A DNA stretch of 64,000 bases from positions 3,127,001 through 3,191,000 of the forward strand of contig NZ_CP042582.1 in NCBI RefSeq assembly GCF_008728835.1. The letters run 5' to 3'. Source of the stretch: Hypericibacter adhaerens. Its GTDB lineage: Bacteria; Pseudomonadota; Alphaproteobacteria; Dongiales; Dongiaceae. Shown here in pieces: positions 8,704 to 17,253 of the stretch. Both the position numbers and the translations under genes were made by a program. Within the stretch, counting starts at the first letter, position 1, and each line of letters starts with the position of its first letter. The notes beneath the pieces are model-generated. The model was given only the letters and a program-made list of their open reading frames with translations. It had not been told where the DNA came from and ran no database searches.

Positions 8704-9462
8704 ATGTCCAATCCCCTGCAAAGACTGATCCGCGGATTCGAGAGCTTCCGCGCGCAGCATTTCGAAGGCGAGTCCGATCTCTACCGGCGCTTGGCCGAGG
8801 AGGGTCAGGCGCCCAAGGTGCTGATCATCGGCTGCTCGGATTCGCGCGTCGATCCCGCCATCGTCACCCAGGCGGATCCGGGCGACCTCTTCATCGTGCG
8901 CAATGTCGCGGCCCTGGTGCCGCCTTACGAGGTCGACGGCCGGATCAAGGGCACGAGCTCCGCGATCGAGTTCGCGGTGCGCGGCCTGAACGTGCAGCAT
9001 GTGATCGTGATGGGCCATGCGCAATGCGGCGGCGTGCAGGCGCTGGCCAATGCCGGGCAGCCGGAGGCGGGCTACGAGTTCCTCTCCGACTGGGTGCGTG
9101 TCGCGACACCGGCGCTGGCCGCCCTGAACAAGATCTGCCCCGACCTGCCGCCGAAGGAGCGCCGGCGCCTGCTCGAGGAAGCGACCGTCATGGTGTCGCT
9201 CGGCAACCTGATGGGCTTTCCCTGGATCATGGAGCGGATCCGCGACCGGCGGCTCCTTCTCCATGGCTGGTATTTCGACCTGGTCAGCGGCCGGCTGCTC
9301 GCCCATGACCGGCGCAGCGGGCGGTTCCTGCCGATCCAGGAGGACCCGGCACCGCATTGCATCGAGCCCAGCCCTTGCGCGCCGACCTGCGACTGCCAGA
9401 AGCATTTCCTGCCCGAGGCCTTCCTGCGGATGAGCCGCCCGGCTAGGGGCCAGCAAGGGTAA
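8704..9462 (+). CDS. Beta-class carbonic anhydrase
   Basis: The 252-residue protein has the zinc and active-site motifs of beta carbonic anhydrases: Cys44-x-Asp46-x-Arg48 (GCSDSRVDP) and His105-x-x-Cys108 (GHAQCGGVQAL). It interconverts CO2 and bicarbonate in the cytoplasm. An unusual Cys-rich C-terminus (HCIEPSPCAPTCDCQKH) extends beyond the usual core; this segment is not needed for catalysis in known relatives and could bind metal, which is inference. It follows betC by 79 bp on the same strand and may be cotranscribed, though no functional link is evident. Confidence 0.9.
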   Translation: MSNPLQRLIRGFESFRAQHFEGESDLYRRLAEEGQAPKVLIIGCSDSRVDPAIVTQADPGDLFIVRNVAALVPPYEVDGRIKGTSSAIEFAVRGLNVQHVIVMGHAQCGGVQALANAGQPEAGYEFLSDWVRVATPALAALNKICPDLPPKERRRLLEEATVMVSLGNLMGFPWIMERIRDRRLLLHGWYFDLVSGRLLAHDRRSGRFLPIQEDPAPHCIEPSPCAPTCDCQKHFLPEAFLRMSRPARGQQG

Positions 9463-9483
9463 CGCGACCACTCCGCACTCCCC

Positions 9484-9564
9484 CGTCATCCCCGCGAAAG
9501 CGAGGATCCAGGGATGGGTCGGAGCATGGCATCGACATGGATTCCCGCTTTCGCGGGGATGACG
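9484..9564. repeat. Intergenic inverted-repeat element (MITE-like)
   Basis: Two 27-base arms (9484-9510 and 9538-9564) form an almost perfect inverted repeat. The outer ends read CGTCATCCCCGCGAAAGCG and the complement. Elements with this core occur in many copies in proteobacterial genomes. It lies between the convergent carbonic anhydrase and ybhR-like genes, where the hairpin could also end transcription from both sides. No T-run follows, so terminator function is uncertain. Confidence 0.75.
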
Positions 9565-9584
9565 TGAGGAGCGCGTGGCTCTTC

Positions 9585-10694
9585 TCAGGAGACGCGGTGC
9601 CGGAACAGCCAGGTCGCGGCCAGGAGCGTCACGATGGCGATCCCGCCCATCGGCCAGATCCGGTCGAGCACCAGATGGGCCGGCATGTCGCGCAGAAAGA
9701 CGCCGCGCACGATCACCAGGAAATGGGTCAGAGGATTGAGATGCGCCAGCGGCTGCAGCCATGTCGGCATGTTCTGCACCGGCGCGGTGAAGCCGGAGAG
9801 CATGATGGCGGGCGCCATGAACAGCATCGAGCCCAGCATCGCCTGCTGCTGGGTTCCGGCCAGCGACGAGACGAACAGCCCCACGCCCGCGATCGCCAGC
9901 AGGAACACGAACAGGCCGATGAAAAGGAGCAGGACCGATCCCGTCACCGGGATGCCGAACAGGATCCGGATCAGAACCACGATGCCCACGGCCTGGATCA
10001 TGCCGATGGCGACACCGGGTACCGCCTTGCCGATCACGATCTCGATGGGCTGAAGCGGCGACACCAGCAGCTGCTCGAAGGTCCCCAGCTCGCGTTCGCG
10101 CGCGACCGACATCGCCACCACGATCAGCACCGTGGTCATGCTGAGCGTGCCGACCAGGGACGGGATCATCACGTTGCGGTATTCGCGGTTGGGGTTGTAC
10201 CAGGTGCGATCGACCACGATTGAGGTCGGCGACGTCGGTGTGTCCAGCGACATCCGCTCCTCGTTGAATTGCGCGACGATGGCGTTGATGTAGCTGTTCA
10301 GGATCTGGGCGGTGTTCGACTTGCGCGCATCGAGGAGGATCTGCACCGAGGCCGGCTCGTTGGCGGCCAGCAGGCGCGAGAAATCCTGCCCGATATGGAC
10401 GACCGCCGTCACCTCCTGGTCGTCGATGGCGGCCTCGACCTCGTCGAGGCTGTGGAAATAGACGATCTCGGAGAAGGCCGAGGCACGCTCGAAGCGGTTG
10501 ACGAGCTGCTCGGAGATCAAGCCCCAATCCTCGTTGAGGATGCCGATCGGGACATTCTTGACCTCCAGGGTCGCCGCATAGGCGTAGAGCAGGAGCTGCA
10601 TGATCGGCGGCACGATCAGGGTGAAGCGCGCGCGCCGGTCGCGCAGCGCCGCCAGGAACTCCTTGACGATCAGGGCAGCCAGGCGGGACAGCAT
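9585..10694 (-). CDS. ybhR: ABC-2 type exporter permease (YbhR-like)
   Basis: The 369-residue protein has an N-terminal membrane helix (RARFTLIVPPIMQLLLYAYA), a large extracytoplasmic domain (about residues 45-170), and five more membrane helices with the ABC-2 signature region VARERELGTFEQLLVSPLQ. It is the last gene of a cecR-ybhGFSR-type operon and would pair with the YbhS-like permease to form the membrane pore for the YbhF-like ATPase. It begins one base after the stop of the preceding gene, consistent with translational coupling. In E. coli the system affects tolerance to some antibiotics; the substrate here is unknown. Confidence 0.88.
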   Translation of the reverse strand: MLSRLAALIVKEFLAALRDRRARFTLIVPPIMQLLLYAYAATLEVKNVPIGILNEDWGLISEQLVNRFERASAFSEIVYFHSLDEVEAAIDDQEVTAVVHIGQDFSRLLAANEPASVQILLDARKSNTAQILNSYINAIVAQFNEERMSLDTPTSPTSIVVDRTWYNPNREYRNVMIPSLVGTLSMTTVLIVVAMSVARERELGTFEQLLVSPLQPIEIVIGKAVPGVAIGMIQAVGIVVLIRILFGIPVTGSVLLLFIGLFVFLLAIAGVGLFVSSLAGTQQQAMLGSMLFMAPAIMLSGFTAPVQNMPTWLQPLAHLNPLTHFLVIVRGVFLRDMPAHLVLDRIWPMGGIAIVTLLAATWLFRHRVS

Positions 10695-10695
10695 G

Positions 10696-11829
10696 TCAAT
10701 CGAGCCTCATCCGGGTCTTGCGGATCGTGAAAGCGATGATCGCGGTCGCGATCACGGCCAGGACCGCGGCCGAGCGCAGCAGCACCGGCGCGATGTCGCC
10801 CACCAGGAAGATGGTCTGCAGGCTGTCGACGTAGTAGCGCGCCGGCACGATGGCGGCGAAGCCGCGCAGGATCGCCGGCATGGCCGAGATCTCGAAGATG
10901 GCGCCGGAGAAGAACAGGCTCGGCAGGAACGAGACCAGCGTGGCGATCTGGCTCGCCGCGAACTGGGTCCGCACCGCGCTCGAGACCAGCAGCCCCAGCC
11001 CCAGCGCCACCAGCAGGAACACGGCCGTGACCCCCACCAGGCTCAGGATCGAGCCCCGGAACGGCACGTCGAAGACCACCACCGCCAGGATGACCGACAC
11101 CGTCATCGCTCCCATGCCGAGCATGAAGTTCGGGATGAGCTTGCCGGCGATGAACTCCAGCCGGCCGATCGGGGTCGCGAGCAGCGCCTCCATGGTGCCG
11201 CGCTCCCACTCGCGGGCGACGATGAGCGCGGTCAGGAGCGAGCCCACCATCATCAGGATCTGCGCGATCGAGCCCGGCAGCAGAGCGCGCCGGCTCTTGA
11301 GCTCGGGATTGAACCAGAAGCGCGGCACGGTCACGACCGGCGCCACCATCTCGCCGCCCGACCGCGCCATCTGCTGCGCCTGCCAGACCTGCCAGGCGCC
11401 CTGCAGGTAGCCGCTGACGAAACTGGCCGTGTTCGGATCGCTGCCGTCGGTGATGACCTGGATCGGCATGGTGTCGCCGCGCTCGCCGCGCGCGGCGAAA
11501 TCGGCCGGCACCACCACGATCCCCTCGATGTCGCCGGCCGTCAGCGGGTCGATGAAGTCGCGCCGGTCCAGCGCGACCTTGACGTCGAAGTAAGGCGAGT
11601 TGGAGAGCGCGGTCTCGAACCAGGCGGTCTCGGGGCTCGGCTGCTCGAGCACCAGCCCGATATGGATGACGTTGGCATCGAAGGAAAGCCCGAAGCCGAA
11701 CAGGAACAGCAGCAGCAGGGGGTGGGCGAACGCCACGATCAGGCTCGAGGGGTCGCGCCAGATCTGGATCATCTCCTTGCGCACCAGCCCGCGGATGCGC
11801 CGCCAGCGTCCGCGGCGGTCGGCGCTCAT
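10696..11829 (-). CDS. ybhS: ABC-2 type exporter permease (YbhS-like)
   Basis: The 377-residue protein has the same plan as the next gene: N-terminal helix (PSSLIVAFAHPLLLLFLFGF), extracytoplasmic domain, and a C-terminal membrane bundle with VAREWERGTMEALLATPIG. The start at 11829 forms an ATGA overlap with the stop of the ATPase gene, which fixes the start and implies coupled translation. A longer upstream frame exists but runs inside the ATPase gene in another frame. Two related but non-identical permeases in tandem match the YbhS/YbhR pair. Confidence 0.88.
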   Translation of the reverse strand: MSADRRGRWRRIRGLVRKEMIQIWRDPSSLIVAFAHPLLLLFLFGFGLSFDANVIHIGLVLEQPSPETAWFETALSNSPYFDVKVALDRRDFIDPLTAGDIEGIVVVPADFAARGERGDTMPIQVITDGSDPNTASFVSGYLQGAWQVWQAQQMARSGGEMVAPVVTVPRFWFNPELKSRRALLPGSIAQILMMVGSLLTALIVAREWERGTMEALLATPIGRLEFIAGKLIPNFMLGMGAMTVSVILAVVVFDVPFRGSILSLVGVTAVFLLVALGLGLLVSSAVRTQFAASQIATLVSFLPSLFFSGAIFEISAMPAILRGFAAIVPARYYVDSLQTIFLVGDIAPVLLRSAAVLAVIATAIIAFTIRKTRMRLD

Positions 11830-13550
11830 GCCGCCTCCTTCTCGTCCTGGGCGGCGAGGAGCGCGATGAAGGCGTCCTCGAGCGTGGGATCGGGGCGCTC
11901 GGCGGTGCGGGCGGCGCGTTTCAGCTGATCGGGGCTGTCCAGCGCCACCACCTCGCCGCGATTGATGAGGGCGATTCGGTCGCAATATTCGGCCTCGTCC
12001 ATGAAATGGGTGGTCACCAGCACGGTGACGCCCTGCCCCACCATGCCGTTGATGAAGCCCCAGAACTCGCGGCGCGTGAGCGGATCGACGCCCGAGGTCG
12101 GCTCGTCGAGGAACAGCACCGCCGGGCGGTGCATGACCGCGCAGGCCAGCGCCAACCGCTGCTTGAAGCCCAGCGGCAGCTCGCCGGCATTGCGCTCGAG
12201 ATGAGGCTTGAAATCGAAGGCTTCGATCATCCGCGCCACGGCGCCACGCCGCTCGGCGCGCCTCAAGCCATAGACGCCGGCGAAGAACTCCAGGTTCTGC
12301 CGGACGCTGAGATCGCCGTAGAGCGAGAATTTCTGCGCCATATAGCCGAGCCGTCCGCGCGCCGCGGCGGCCGCGCGATAGAGATCGTGCCCGTCCACCT
12401 CGGCCTTGCCGGCATTGGGCCGCAGAAGCCCGCAGAGCATCTTGAAGGTGGTCGATTTGCCGGCACCGTTGGGGCCCAGCAGGCCGAAGACCTCGCCCCG
12501 TCGGATCGAGAAGGAGATCGCGTTCGCCGCCAGGAAGGCGCCGAAACGCTTGGTGAGGCCCTCGGCCTTGACGGCGACCTCGCCGTTCCCGTCGCGCTTG
12601 CCGGCGAGGCCCGCCACCTCGATGTGATGCGATTGGCCGCCGAGCGCCGTGACGAACGCATCCTCGAAGCGGGGCGCCGTCGGCACCAGCCGTGCCTCTT
12701 CCGTCAGGCCCAGCTCGTCGCGTGTCGGCGGCTCGGGCTTGCGCATCACGATCCGCACGGATTCGCCCTGGATCACGCCGTCGGCGATGGCCGGATCGCG
12801 CGCCATGCGGGCGAGCAGCGCGCGACGGTCCTGCGCCAGCCCCTGCACCAGGAACACCCGGCCCTCGACCTCGGCCGTCATGCGCCGCGGATCGCCCTGG
12901 AACATGAGCTGCCCGTCATTCAGCAGCAGCACCTCGGCGCAGAGCTCCGCCTCGTCGAGATAGGCCGTGCTCCAGACCACGCCGATGCCCTGATCCACCA
13001 GCTCATAGACCATGCGCCAGAGCTCGCGGCGCGACAGCGGATCGACGCCGACGCTGGGTTCGTCGAGCAGCAGCAGCTTGGGCGACTGCAGCAGGGCGCA
13101 GGCGAGACCCAGCTTCTGCTTCATGCCACCCGAAAGCCGGCCCGCCAGCCGCCGGGTGAAACGGGCCAGGCCGGTGAAGCCCAGCAGCCGCTCGAAACGC
13201 TCGGTTCGCAAGGGCCCGACCACGCCGCGGAGGTCGGCATAGAGGTCGAGATTCTCGGCGACGGTCAGGTCCTCGTAGAGCCCGAAGCGCTGCGGCATGT
13301 AGCCGATATCCTGGCGCAGCGCCTGTGGATCGCTGGCCGTGTCATGGCCGCAGACCGTGAGCTTCCCCTCGGACGGCAGCAGCAGGCCCGCGACGAGCCG
13401 CAACAGGGTGGTCTTGCCGGCACCGTCGGGGCCCACCAGCCCCGTGACCTGGCCCGGCATGATCCGCGCCGTGATGTCCTTGAGGGCCGGCCGCCCCGCC
13501 GCTTCGAACCGCCGGGTCAGGCCCTCGATAACGGCCAGCGGCTCGGTCAT
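11826..13550 (-). CDS. ybhF: ABC exporter ATPase with two fused nucleotide-binding domains (YbhF-like)
   Basis: The 574-residue protein contains two ATPase domains. Domain 1 has Walker A GPDGAGKTT (residues 40-48), signature LSGGMKQ and Walker B LLLLDEPSVGVDP. Domain 2 has Walker A GPNGAGKST near residue 357, a degenerate signature LPLGFKQ, and Walker B VLFLDEPTSGVDP. The degenerate second signature is also a feature of E. coli YbhF. Its stop overlaps the ybhS-like start by ATGA, and its start overlaps the ybhG-like stop in the same way. It should power the YbhS/YbhR exporter. Confidence 0.93.
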   Translation of the reverse strand: MTEPLAVIEGLTRRFEAAGRPALKDITARIMPGQVTGLVGPDGAGKTTLLRLVAGLLLPSEGKLTVCGHDTASDPQALRQDIGYMPQRFGLYEDLTVAENLDLYADLRGVVGPLRTERFERLLGFTGLARFTRRLAGRLSGGMKQKLGLACALLQSPKLLLLDEPSVGVDPLSRRELWRMVYELVDQGIGVVWSTAYLDEAELCAEVLLLNDGQLMFQGDPRRMTAEVEGRVFLVQGLAQDRRALLARMARDPAIADGVIQGESVRIVMRKPEPPTRDELGLTEEARLVPTAPRFEDAFVTALGGQSHHIEVAGLAGKRDGNGEVAVKAEGLTKRFGAFLAANAISFSIRRGEVFGLLGPNGAGKSTTFKMLCGLLRPNAGKAEVDGHDLYRAAAAARGRLGYMAQKFSLYGDLSVRQNLEFFAGVYGLRRAERRGAVARMIEAFDFKPHLERNAGELPLGFKQRLALACAVMHRPAVLFLDEPTSGVDPLTRREFWGFINGMVGQGVTVLVTTHFMDEAEYCDRIALINRGEVVALDSPDQLKRAARTAERPDPTLEDAFIALLAAQDEKEAA

Positions 13551-14575
13551 GGGTTGCTCGCGGCCGCGCCGGCGTTGGCCGCCGGCGAGGGCAGCGGCGG
13601 GATCTCGATGGTGACGGGCATGCCCTGGCGCAGCGCACCGTCCGGATTGTCGACCACGATGCGCAGGCGATAGACCAGCGCCGTGCGCAGCTCGCGCGTC
13701 TCGACCGTCTTCGGCGTGAATTCCGCCGTGGGCGAGATGAAGCCGACGGTGCCGCGATAGACCGGCGTGCCCGGCGTATCGGTGCTGAGCTCGACCTTCA
13801 TGCCGGGCTGCACGCGGCCGAGATCGGGCTCCGACACATAGCTGCGGACCCAGACGGGCGAGGTCAGGCTCAGCACATAGACGGTCTCGCCCGCCTGGAT
13901 GATCGCGCCCACCTCGCGCGCACGGCTCAGGATGGTGCCCTGGCTGGGGGCCACGAGCTGCGCATCCTCGAGATCGCGCTGCGCCTGGATCAGGGTCGCC
14001 TGCGCCGCCTGGAGGCTGGCGCGGCCCTCGGCGATGTCCTCCTCGCGCGGCCCGATCTGGGCGAGGATCAGCGCCTGCTGGGCGGAGCGGAGCTGGGCCT
14101 GGGTCTGGCGCAGGGTGGCCGCCGCATCGTCATAGGCCTGCTGCGAGGCGACGCCCTTCTCCCGCAGCTCGGTCTGGCGGCGATAGACGAGCTGGGCGTT
14201 TTCGACCATGGCCTCGCGCTCGGCGACCGAGGCCTTGGCCTGGTCGATCTCCTCGGGCCGCGTGCCATGCTCCAGCCGGTCGACCACGGCCTGCTGCTGC
14301 GCCACCTGCGCCTCGGCGCCGCGGATCGCATCCTCGAAATAGCGCTTGTCCAGCGTGGCCAGCACGGTGCCGGTCGCCACATCGTCGCCCTCATCGACGG
14401 CGAGCCGGTCGATGCGGCCTCCGACCTTGAAGGCGAGATTGACCTGCCGGACCTCGACATTGCCCGTCAGCTCCAGGCGGTCGCTGTGGGCCGGCTCATA
14501 GATCCGGAAATACCAGTAGGCGCCGCCACCGGTGGCCAGCAGCAGCAACACAAGGAGGAGGACGAGCCGCCGCAT
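13547..14575 (-). CDS. ybhG: HlyD-type membrane fusion protein (YbhG-like)
   Basis: The 342-residue protein begins with a membrane anchor (LVLLLVLLLLATGGGAYWYF), followed by a lipoyl-like half (KVGGRIDRLAVDEGDDVATG), a long coiled coil rich in Gln, Ala and Glu (about residues 80-210), the second lipoyl half (LVAPSQGTILSRAREVG) and a beta barrel. It is the periplasmic adaptor of the exporter operon. It lies between the cecR-like regulator (10 bp upstream) and ybhF (ATGA overlap), the same order as in E. coli. Confidence 0.92.
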   Translation of the reverse strand: MRRLVLLLVLLLLATGGGAYWYFRIYEPAHSDRLELTGNVEVRQVNLAFKVGGRIDRLAVDEGDDVATGTVLATLDKRYFEDAIRGAEAQVAQQQAVVDRLEHGTRPEEIDQAKASVAEREAMVENAQLVYRRQTELREKGVASQQAYDDAAATLRQTQAQLRSAQQALILAQIGPREEDIAEGRASLQAAQATLIQAQRDLEDAQLVAPSQGTILSRAREVGAIIQAGETVYVLSLTSPVWVRSYVSEPDLGRVQPGMKVELSTDTPGTPVYRGTVGFISPTAEFTPKTVETRELRTALVYRLRIVVDNPDGALRQGMPVTIEIPPLPSPAANAGAAASNP

Positions 14576-14585
14576 GGCGAACCTG

Positions 14586-15302
14586 CTAGCTGGGATTGCG
14601 GGATGATGAAGCCGCCGCCCGCGGGCCGGACCGGAGCGAGGCCAGCGTCATCTCGACGATGATGCCGACGATTTCGTCGATCTGGGCCGCGCTGTACTCG
14701 CCCTTCCAGCCCATCCGGCGGCGGATCGTCGCCTGCGCCATGGCGAAGGCCAGGATCTGCCCGAACAGCGCATGGGCGCGCAGGATCGCCTGCGGCGTTT
14801 CCGGATCGGCATCGAGCAGCCGCGCGACCAGCCGCGTGAGACAGCGATGCACATGCTCGATGAAGCGCGCATAGAGGCGCTCGAAGGCCGCGGTCGGCTG
14901 GAGCTGCTCGCGCATCATGAAGCGGATCCGCAAGGCCTGCTGGTCGCTGCCGAGCAGGATCCGGGCCAGCGTGCCGATCAGCCGCGCCAGCAAGGCCTCG
15001 ATCTCCGCGCGGCCTCGGGCCCGGTCGAAGGCGGCCTCGATCTCGGCCACCATGGCGCTCAGCGGCTTCTCGACCGTGCTGGCAAGCTGGTCGACCACCG
15101 CCAGGTAGACGCCTTCCTTGCCGCCGAAATGATAGGGGATGGCCGCCAGATTGACGCCCGCGGCCTTGGCCAGCTCGCGGGTCGAGACGCCGTCGAAGCC
15201 ATGCTTGCCGAAGAGCCGCAATCCCGCTTCCAGCAGGCGCTGGCGCGTGGGATCGCCCCGGGAGCTCTCGGTGGCGGCGGCGGCGACCGCGCGGCGCGGC
15301 AT
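14586..15302 (-). CDS. cecR: TetR-family regulator of the exporter operon (CecR-like)
   Basis: The 238-residue protein has a TetR helix-turn-helix (TRQRLLEAGLRLFGKHGFDG, then STRELAKAAGVNLAAIPYHF) and a C-terminal ligand domain with the segment MMREQLQPTAAFERLY, typical of the CecR/YbiH group. It is first in the operon with ybhG, F, S and R homologues, as in E. coli, where CecR represses its own operon. A palindrome upstream at 15376-15387 is a candidate operator. The inducer is not known. Confidence 0.88.
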   Translation of the reverse strand: MPRRAVAAAATESSRGDPTRQRLLEAGLRLFGKHGFDGVSTRELAKAAGVNLAAIPYHFGGKEGVYLAVVDQLASTVEKPLSAMVAEIEAAFDRARGRAEIEALLARLIGTLARILLGSDQQALRIRFMMREQLQPTAAFERLYARFIEHVHRCLTRLVARLLDADPETPQAILRAHALFGQILAFAMAQATIRRRMGWKGEYSAAQIDEIVGIIVEMTLASLRSGPRAAASSSRNPS

Positions 15303-15375
15303 GGCGGAAACCTCTGGTGCATTCGGTGGACCGGCCCCAACGGATCGGCCGCCCCGGACGTTCCCGAGTAGTATG

Positions 15376-15387
15376 TCATTCGAATGA
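15376..15387. promoter_or_regulatory. Candidate CecR operator
   Basis: A perfect 12-base palindrome, TCATTCGAATGA, lies 74 bases upstream of the cecR-like start, and a further ATGAATCA directly repeats half of it. The position in the divergent region between cecR and crcB suits autoregulation. Assignment to CecR is inference from position and from the autoregulation known for this regulator. Confidence 0.5.
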
Positions 15388-15469
15388 ATGAATCAAGCCG
15401 GCGTGAGTTCCGCGGCCGGCGCCTTTTGACGCGGGCCCTGCGCCGGGTCTATGGTTTTCCCCCGGTGCG

Positions 15470-15523
15470 ATGGGGATGGAGTCCCCCGATAACCGCCTTG
15501 TCAGAAGGCTGATGGCTCCTGCC
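15470..15523 (+). promoter_or_regulatory. Fluoride riboswitch (crcB motif) aptamer
   Basis: The sequence has the conserved elements of the crcB motif in order: GGGGATGGAGTCCCCC (stem and conserved GATGG), the joining segment GATAACCGCC, a small hairpin (GCCTT, loop, AAGGC) and the 3' GCTGATGGCTCC. GGAG near the 5' side can pair with CTCC at the 3' side to make the pseudoknot of this class. It lies just upstream of an intrinsic terminator and of crcB, the gene most often controlled by it. Fluoride binding should prevent termination and switch the exporter on. Confidence 0.93.
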
Positions 15524-15561
15524 GAGCGGCTCGTTCGAGCTGGCGGCGGGGCATTCGCAGG

Positions 15562-15586
15562 AAACCCGCCGCTGGCGGGTTTTTTT
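15562..15586 (+). terminator. Intrinsic terminator forming the riboswitch expression platform
   Basis: AAACCCGCC, a three-base loop GCT and GGCGGG form a strong hairpin followed by seven T residues. It lies 38 bases after the aptamer and 47 bases before the crcB start, so it would stop transcription of crcB when the riboswitch is unbound. Confidence 0.9.
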
Positions 15587-15633
15587 GTGACGCCGTGCCT
15601 CGGAAGGGCGGCGGTAGAGAAGGAAAACGGCTG

Positions 15634-16014
15634 ATGGGTTACCTGATCGTCTTTCTCGGCGCCGGGATCGGCGGGGCAACGCGCCATGGCGTCAATCTGC
15701 TGGTGGCGCGGCTGGTCGGCACCGCCTTCCCTTACGGCACGATGGTCATCAACATCGTGGGCTCGCTGATCATGGGACTCTGCGCCGCCTATTTCGCCTT
15801 TCGCGGCGGCGACGGCCAGCATTGGCGGCTGTTCCTGACGACCGGCATCCTCGGCGGCTTCACCACCTTCTCGGCCTTCTCGCTCGATGCGGCGGTCTTG
15901 TGGGAGCGCGGCGATATGCTGGGGACGGCGCTCTATGTGGTGGGGTCGGTCGCCCTCTCCCTCCTGGCCCTGTTCCTGGCGCTCTGGCTCGGGCGCAGCC
16001 TGCTGGCTCCCTGA
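15634..16014 (+). CDS. crcB: Fluoride ion channel/exporter CrcB (FluC)
   Basis: The 126-residue protein has four membrane helices and the family motifs GAGIGGATRHGVN (residues 8-20), GTMVINIVGSLIMG and the break-helix motif GGFTTFSAFS, which lines the fluoride pore and binds the central sodium ion in the dual-topology dimer. It removes cytoplasmic fluoride. The start at 15634 is favoured by AGAAGGA upstream and by starting the protein directly at the first helix; an in-frame GTG at 15595 lies against the terminator. Control by the upstream fluoride riboswitch supports the function independently. Confidence 0.96.
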   Translation: MGYLIVFLGAGIGGATRHGVNLLVARLVGTAFPYGTMVINIVGSLIMGLCAAYFAFRGGDGQHWRLFLTTGILGGFTTFSAFSLDAAVLWERGDMLGTALYVVGSVALSLLALFLALWLGRSLLAP

Positions 16015-16029
16015 GCGGCGCGAGGCCGG

Positions 16030-16947
16030 TCAGCCGAGGGCGGCGCGCCGCTCCAGCGCGCGGCGGCGGCTCGCGCGCCATTCGGCGCCGATCACCATCA
16101 TGCCGCCGGCCAGGATCAGGGCCGCGCCGACGAAGACGGCGAAATCCGGCAGGTCGCCCCAGATGATGTAGCCCAGGCAGAAGGCCCAGAGCAGCGTCGA
16201 GAACTCCAAAGGCGCGATCACCGTGGCCGGCGCCCGGCGGATACCCTCGGTCACCAGATACTGGCCGACGCAGCCCATGCAGCCGAGCAGCAGCATGAGC
16301 AAAAAGTCATGCAGCGTCGGCGTCTTCCAGGCCCAGGGCAGCGACACGCCGCAGACCACCACGAAGGTGCTGTTGGTGATCACCATCTGCACCCAGGTGC
16401 GGATCCGCGGCGCCACCTGGCGGAACAGGATCATCGCATAGGCCCAGAGCAGGGCCGCCGTCAGCGCCAGCCCGATCGCCACGGGCTGGTGCATGTTGGT
16501 CGGGCGGCAGGCCACGACCACGCCCACGAAACCGATGCCGATCGCGAACCAGCGAAATCTCGTCACCTTCTCGCCGAGGATCGGGGCCGCCAGGGCCGCC
16601 ACGATCAGCGGCGAGGAGAAATAGATCGTGCTCATCTCGGCCAGCTGCAGATCGCGCGAGGCCGTGTAGTAGCAGAGCCAGGCCGCGAGCAGCGCCAGCG
16701 CGCGCCAGGCCAGCGCCTTGCGCTCCACCGAGGCCAGCGCTTCCATGGCCAGCCGGCGCCCATTCATGGAGAAGGCGATCACCAGGATGATGGCGGCGCG
16801 CATGAACATGACCTGCGGCGTCGAATAGTCCGCCACCAGCCATTTCACGGTCGCGTCCTGGAGCGAGAAAGTGAAATAGGCGGAGAGCGCCAAGCCGATG
16901 CCCGACAGGACACTGCCGCTCTCGCCGGTGGACGATGGGGCAGCCAT
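16030..16947 (-). CDS. EamA/DMT-family transporter
   Basis: The protein of about 305 residues has ten predicted membrane helices in two homologous halves, the EamA pattern (for example YYTASRDLQLAEMSTIYFSS and later TLLWAFCLGYIIWGDLPD). Members export amino acids, purines or other metabolites, and the substrate cannot be read from sequence. The ATG at 16947 is chosen; a TTG frame start at 17031 has no ribosome binding site. It is convergent with crcB, with 15 bp between the genes, and has no obvious operon partner. Confidence 0.85.
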   Translation of the reverse strand: MAAPSSTGESGSVLSGIGLALSAYFTFSLQDATVKWLVADYSTPQVMFMRAAIILVIAFSMNGRRLAMEALASVERKALAWRALALLAAWLCYYTASRDLQLAEMSTIYFSSPLIVAALAAPILGEKVTRFRWFAIGIGFVGVVVACRPTNMHQPVAIGLALTAALLWAYAMILFRQVAPRIRTWVQMVITNSTFVVVCGVSLPWAWKTPTLHDFLLMLLLGCMGCVGQYLVTEGIRRAPATVIAPLEFSTLLWAFCLGYIIWGDLPDFAVFVGAALILAGGMMVIGAEWRASRRRALERRAALG

Positions 16948-17137
16948 GCGGGGAGGCACCTTCACGCGGGGAAAATGAAGTCGGGCCGGAGCGCCGGCCG
17001 GAGTGGGTGGGAACAGGATCGCCGAGATCAATGACCTGACCGTAAAGACAGACTACGCCAACCGCCGGATTCCACGCTATTCAACGGTGGCATGGAGCCC
17101 CCGCGCCGGCCGCATGAGTGCGAAGCAAAGCTCGTCG

Positions 17138-17227
17138 CCTCCCCCGCTTCGCGGGGGAGGATCAAGAAGGGGCCGCTCGGTCCGTGCAGCCCTCACCTTC
17201 GCCCTCTCCCGCGGAGCGGGAGAGGGC
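17138..17227. repeat. Palindromic intergenic repeat (two hairpins)
   Basis: Two perfect hairpins lie in the 306-bp gap between the EamA gene and the ABC ATPase gene: 17138-17160 (CCTCCCCCGC, TTC, GCGGGGGAGG) and 17201-17227 (12-bp stem, GGA loop). The sequence between them contains GAAGGGGCCGCTCGGT, which resembles the matching part of the element at 39419-39514, so both belong to one dispersed family. It sits just after the ABC operon and may also work as a terminator. The rest of the gap shows no gene. Confidence 0.7.
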
Positions 17228-17253
17228 GCAACAGCGAGACGATCCGTCTTCCC

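Noticed and set aside
15595..15633. GTG at 15595 as the start of crcB
   Set aside because: It adjoins the riboswitch terminator and lacks a ribosome binding site, whereas the ATG at 15634 has AGAAGGA upstream.
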